From VFKU01 sp964620045 (GTDB lineage: Bacteria > Hydrogenedentota > Hydrogenedentia > Hydrogenedentales > GCA-2746185): a DNA stretch of 35,146 nt. The notes beneath the pieces were generated by a model that was given only the letters and a program-made list of their open reading frames with translations, was not told the DNA's origin and did no database searches. Position numbers and translations under genes: made by a program. Location of the stretch: assembly GCA_964620045.1 (NCBI GenBank), contig CAZUJL010000035.1, forward strand, positions 1 through 35,146. The letters are read 5' to 3'. Every line of letters begins with the position of its first letter. Within the stretch, counting starts at the first letter, position 1. Below, piece by piece: positions 32,762-35,146 of the stretch.

Positions 32762-33775
32762 ATGAAGATCGCCTTCAGCGCAATCGGCACGCACGGCGGC
32801 GAGGCGCATTTCCTGCGCAACTCGCTCTCCGCACTCTCCGCGCTGCGACCCGGCCCCGAGATGCTCGTGCTCGCGCCGGAGGATCGCGTGCGCGACTTTC
32901 GCAACGTCGAAGTCATCCCCGTCGCCTCGGCCGCGCAAGTCGGCCCCGCCGCAAAGAAAGCCGGCGCCGATGTCCTCTTCGCCACGATGGACGGCGTCGC
33001 GCCGGATGCCGGTCTGCCGCTCGCGCTCAACGTCATGCAGCTCTACGACCTTCGCCAGAACGGCCATGGCAAAGGCCTCTTCGGCGCGAATCCGCTGAAG
33101 ACCGCCAAGCTAATCGCGTCGCAGGCACGCGCCGTCGTCGTGCCGTCCGAATTTATGAAGCGCGAAGCGCTCGAAGTCCTCGGCACCACGCTCGAGCGCA
33201 TCGTCGTCGCGCCGCTCGGCGTGGAGGATGCCTTCGCCGAGCCGCACCAGACCATCGTCGAAAAGCCGTACTACCTCTTCGTCGGCCGCACGACCGCGCG
33301 CAAAAATCTGCCCGTGATGCTCGAAGCCTTCCGCCGCGTGCAGGACGACGTCCCGCACTCGCTCATCGTCGTCGGCGAACCGGGCGAGGCTGAGCCCAGC
33401 GAATGGGGCCCGCGCGTCGTGCGTATCGATCGCGTCGGCACATCGCAGCTCGCCGGCCTATACCAGCACGCCGACCTCGTGCTCAGTCCCTCGCGCTACG
33501 AAGGCTCCGGCGTGCTCACGCTCGAAGCGCTCAAGGCCGGCGCGCGCGTGGCCGTCGGCCGCATCGGCGGCATCCCCGAAGCCGCGGGCGACGCGCCCAT
33601 CTACATCGTGCCCGACAACGCCGACTCGCTCGCCGGCGCCATGCGCCGCGCCGTCACCGAAGCCACGGCAGACCGCGAACGCCGCGCCCGCCTCGGCAAA
33701 CAACTCAGCACCGGCTGGGCCTGGGAAAAAACCGCCCGCCAACTCATGACCGCCTTCCGCAAAGCCGTCGGCTGA
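32762..33775 (+). CDS. Glycosyltransferase family 4 (GT-B) enzyme
   Basis: A 337-residue retaining glycosyltransferase. The N-terminal Rossmann part starts MKIAFSAIGTHGGEAHFLRN. The C-terminal donor-binding part begins at YYLFVGRTTARKNLPVMLEA and carries the E-x7-E motif in SRYEGSGVLTLEALKAGARV. A conserved AVVVPSEFMKREALEVLG lies between them. It transfers a sugar from a nucleotide donor at the cytoplasmic face. The ATG at 32762 has AGAGGA upstream and lies 48 bp after the phosphodiesterase gene, with a hairpin between. It closes the operon of EIIA/zinc ribbon, cNMP-binding protein and phosphodiesterase, suggesting regulated synthesis of a surface glycan. Donor and acceptor are unknown. Confidence 0.9.
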   Translation: MKIAFSAIGTHGGEAHFLRNSLSALSALRPGPEMLVLAPEDRVRDFRNVEVIPVASAAQVGPAAKKAGADVLFATMDGVAPDAGLPLALNVMQLYDLRQNGHGKGLFGANPLKTAKLIASQARAVVVPSEFMKREALEVLGTTLERIVVAPLGVEDAFAEPHQTIVEKPYYLFVGRTTARKNLPVMLEAFRRVQDDVPHSLIVVGEPGEAEPSEWGPRVVRIDRVGTSQLAGLYQHADLVLSPSRYEGSGVLTLEALKAGARVAVGRIGGIPEAAGDAPIYIVPDNADSLAGAMRRAVTEATADRERRARLGKQLSTGWAWEKTARQLMTAFRKAVG

Positions 33776-33780
33776 AATTG

Positions 33781-33877
33781 GCCACAGATAAACACGGATG
33801 AACGCGGATACAGATATTTAAGTTCTTAAGCCTTTCAAAATTCATTTCATCAGTGTTTATCCGTGTTCATCCGTGGC
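33781..33877. repeat. 29-bp inverted repeat of the GCCACAGATAAACACGG type
   Basis: The left arm (33781-33809) begins GCCACAGATAAACACGGATG and the right arm (33849-33877) is its near-perfect reverse complement, ending TTCATCCGTGGC. Each arm is built of 10-bp GAT(A/G)AACACG-like subunits. The arms enclose 39 AT-rich bases. Repeats of this wording occur in many environmental genomes, as I recall. It lies between two convergent genes and could act as a bidirectional terminator. Confidence 0.8.
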
Positions 33878-33882
33878 TAAAT

Positions 33883-34785
33883 TTATTTCTTTTCGGCTTG
33901 GTAAGAAACCGAAATTCTCATCCCAATGTGGTCATACTTCCGCTCAGGCTCAAACCGCTGCCGAAACGCCGACCGCTGCGGCCAACCCGGATCCGTCCAC
34001 CCGCCGCCGCGCCGCGAGCGCGACAGCGCGCCATTCTGACTCGGCGTGCCGAGCACTTCCGACATATCTGGATCGACCCCGCCCGGCAGTCGCGCGTGCG
34101 CCCAATCGCGGCACCACTCGGTCTCGTTGCCCTGCATGTCATACAAGCCCCACGGGTTCGGCGGATACGCGCCCACCTTCGTCGCGCGGTTCAGCGCCAC
34201 ACCCACCGGCGCGCCGTTGTACGGCTTGTCGCCGATAAAATTCGCCTGCTCACTCGTCAGGAACGCCCCCGCATACGTCGGCGTCGTCGTCCCAGCGCGG
34301 CACGCATACTCCCACTGCGCCTCCGTCGGCAGACGGAACGCCCAACCTTCCGGCAGCGCGCCCTCCGCGCGAGCCAGCTCCGTCAGCTTCGCGCACAACG
34401 CCTGCGCCTCCGCATAGTTCACGTTGTACAACGGGAACTCGTCGCCGATGCCCGCCTTCTCGTTCAGCTCGCCCGGCAACGCGCCCATCGCGCGCTTCCA
34501 GTCGCCCTGCGACACCTCATACGTCCCCATCCAGAACCCGCGCGTCAGCGTCACCTCGACCTGGTCCTCGCCCGGACGCCGCTCCGGTTCGTTTCGCGGA
34601 CTCCCCATCATAAATTTCCCCGCTGGACACCACGTCAGCTTCATCCCGGCGATTTCACGCGACTCCCCGGCCTTGGCACCCTCAATCGACGCCGGTTTGT
34701 CTCCGTCTTGCGCACTAACACTCGCGCAGCCGGACAGGGCCAGTGGAATAAGCAGCAGGAGGGAGGCTCGCCGAATCTGTCGCAT
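33883..34785 (-). CDS. SUMF1/formylglycine-generating-enzyme-fold lipoprotein
   Basis: A 300-residue lipoprotein with signal peptide MRQIRRASLLLLIPLALSGC and lipobox cysteine C20. The body is the FGE-sulfatase (SUMF1) fold, with TWCPAGKFMMGSPRNEPERR, EVSQGDWKRAMG, FRLPTEAQWEYACRAGTTTP, NPWGLYDMQGNETEWCRDWA, SRRGGGWTDPG and a C-terminal HIGMRISVSY. I see no clear paired active-site cysteines of true formylglycine-generating enzymes, so it may be a binding or structural member rather than a sulfatase activator. The ATG at 34785 has TAGGTG upstream; the 80 extra codons to 35025 run into the REP and the next gene. It appears to be a single-gene unit. Confidence 0.9.
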   Translation of the reverse strand: MRQIRRASLLLLIPLALSGCASVSAQDGDKPASIEGAKAGESREIAGMKLTWCPAGKFMMGSPRNEPERRPGEDQVEVTLTRGFWMGTYEVSQGDWKRAMGALPGELNEKAGIGDEFPLYNVNYAEAQALCAKLTELARAEGALPEGWAFRLPTEAQWEYACRAGTTTPTYAGAFLTSEQANFIGDKPYNGAPVGVALNRATKVGAYPPNPWGLYDMQGNETEWCRDWAHARLPGGVDPDMSEVLGTPSQNGALSRSRRGGGWTDPGWPQRSAFRQRFEPERKYDHIGMRISVSYQAEKK

Positions 34786-34856
34786 GGGCACACCTATCGG
34801 GTTGGTTGATACTAAATAAACGTTGGAAAACATAAAACGTTGACGAAGCGCGGCCC

Positions 34857-34884
34857 TTAACGTGGCAGCGGCGTCCCGCCGCTG
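34857..34884 (+). repeat. REP hairpin, third copy
   Basis: The 28-bp unit matches the first 28 bases of the REP at 8293 with three differences. Two of these (A to C and T to G) lie at opposite ends of the stem and restore pairing, while the GTGG head shifts only outside it. It lies between the SUMF1 lipoprotein and the ICMT-like genes, 26 kb from the RAYT remnant. Confidence 0.8.
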
Positions 34885-34936
34885 ATCCCTTGACCTGCAG
34901 CCCCTTCGTTCGGGACGAAGAGGCTCAAGGTTCGAA

Positions 34937-35146
34937 TCACCAAATACCCGGCAAAATCCGATACCGCACCTTGCCCGCATAACTCGCCCAAGCGGCGTCG
35001 TGCGCCAACACACGCTCCTCCGCACGAATACGGTAAACCAGCGAGATCCATCCCGCCGCCACGAGGATCAGCGTCCCGACGCTCCACTCGTATAGGTTAT
35101 AGCCGATGTCCTGGAACACATAGGCTAGATATATCGGATGGCGCAC
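34937..35146 (-). CDS. Isoprenylcysteine carboxyl methyltransferase-like membrane protein, 5' end off window
   Basis: The C-terminal 69 residues of a membrane methyltransferase of the ICMT/phospholipid methyltransferase group. The visible part begins at RHPIYLAYVFQDIGYNLYEW, the conserved SAM-binding RHPxY motif, and continues to a helix, then YRIRAEERVLAHDAAWASYA and the C-terminal KVRYRILPGIW. The GTG at the very edge (35146) is internal, because this motif normally lies about two-thirds of the way through such proteins. The gene continues past the right edge. Substrate is unknown; bacterial members modify lipids or isoprenoid-linked molecules. Confidence 0.75.
   Translation of the reverse strand: MRHPIYLAYVFQDIGYNLYEWSVGTLILVAAGWISLVYRIRAEERVLAHDAAWASYAGKVRYRILPGIW

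Noticed and set aside
34931..34944. T-loop-like GGTTCGAATCACC near 34930-34942, as in tRNA genes
   Set aside because: No 5-bp T stem, anticodon arm or acceptor stem could be built around it, and it overlaps the end of the ICMT-like gene.

Overview
The window reads as a chromosomal stretch of a GC-rich, Gram-negative-type bacterium. Signal peptides, a lipobox lipoprotein, a YajQ protein and a MacB-like ABC permease all point that way. A secreted SUMF1-fold lipoprotein, a propeller-plus-toroid secreted protein, an AlkP-superfamily phosphodiesterase and many intergenic palindromic repeats suggest an uncultured Planctomycetota/Hydrogenedentota-like lineage. That placement is an inference with low confidence, because no rRNA or tRNA gene is present. 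Coding density is high. Most genes sit in short operons with 4-bp ATGA/GTGA overlaps. Candidate promoters are of the TTGAxx-17-TATAxT type.

Layout. 1-5232: glyoxylate metabolism, with malate synthase, isocitrate lyase and an edge-truncated alanine-glyoxylate-type aminotransferase on the minus strand, diverging from a LysR-family regulator. 5229-8286: a DUF58 protein and a DUF4129-like membrane protein coupled to the regulator. 8293-8988: a decayed REP-associated tyrosine transposase (RAYT) bracketed by a perfect 31-bp inverted pair of REP hairpins; a third REP lies at 34857. 9004-13014 (minus): sugar isomerase/epimerase-like protein, secreted penicillin acylase-like hydrolase and APH-type kinase. 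13131-15709: ABC ATPase, permease with a His-rich loop, and a DUF3299-like protein, probably metal related. 15759-17276: secreted amidohydrolase. 17273-20953 (minus): GT-C membrane glycosyltransferase and a secreted propeller/toroid protein. 21032-26380: yajQ, azlCD, a fused shikimate kinase-chorismate synthase, aroA and rsmE.

26390-28402 is an accessory patch with a broadly distributed repeat, a lower-GC membrane protein that looks disrupted, an IS1595/ISXO2-type transposase and a tiny basic protein apparently read from a leaderless promoter. Copies of a TTGACCGGTCAA-like palindrome lie upstream of all three genes. 28538-29750 carries a HIT protein and aroE, so four shikimate-pathway activities fall within 7 kb. 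29996-33775 is a compact operon: PTS EIIA fused to a zinc ribbon, a stand-alone cyclic-nucleotide-binding domain, a phosphodiesterase/phosphatase and a GT4 glycosyltransferase. 33781-35146 holds a 29-bp inverted repeat, a SUMF1 lipoprotein, a REP and a partial ICMT-like methyltransferase.

The strongest novelty candidates are the EIIA/zinc-ribbon-CNBD-phosphodiesterase-GT operon, the AroK-AroC fusion, the RAYT/REP set with a compensatory stem change, and the accessory patch with its shared palindrome and a hairpin covering a ribosome-binding site. No CRISPR array, tRNA or rRNA was seen.
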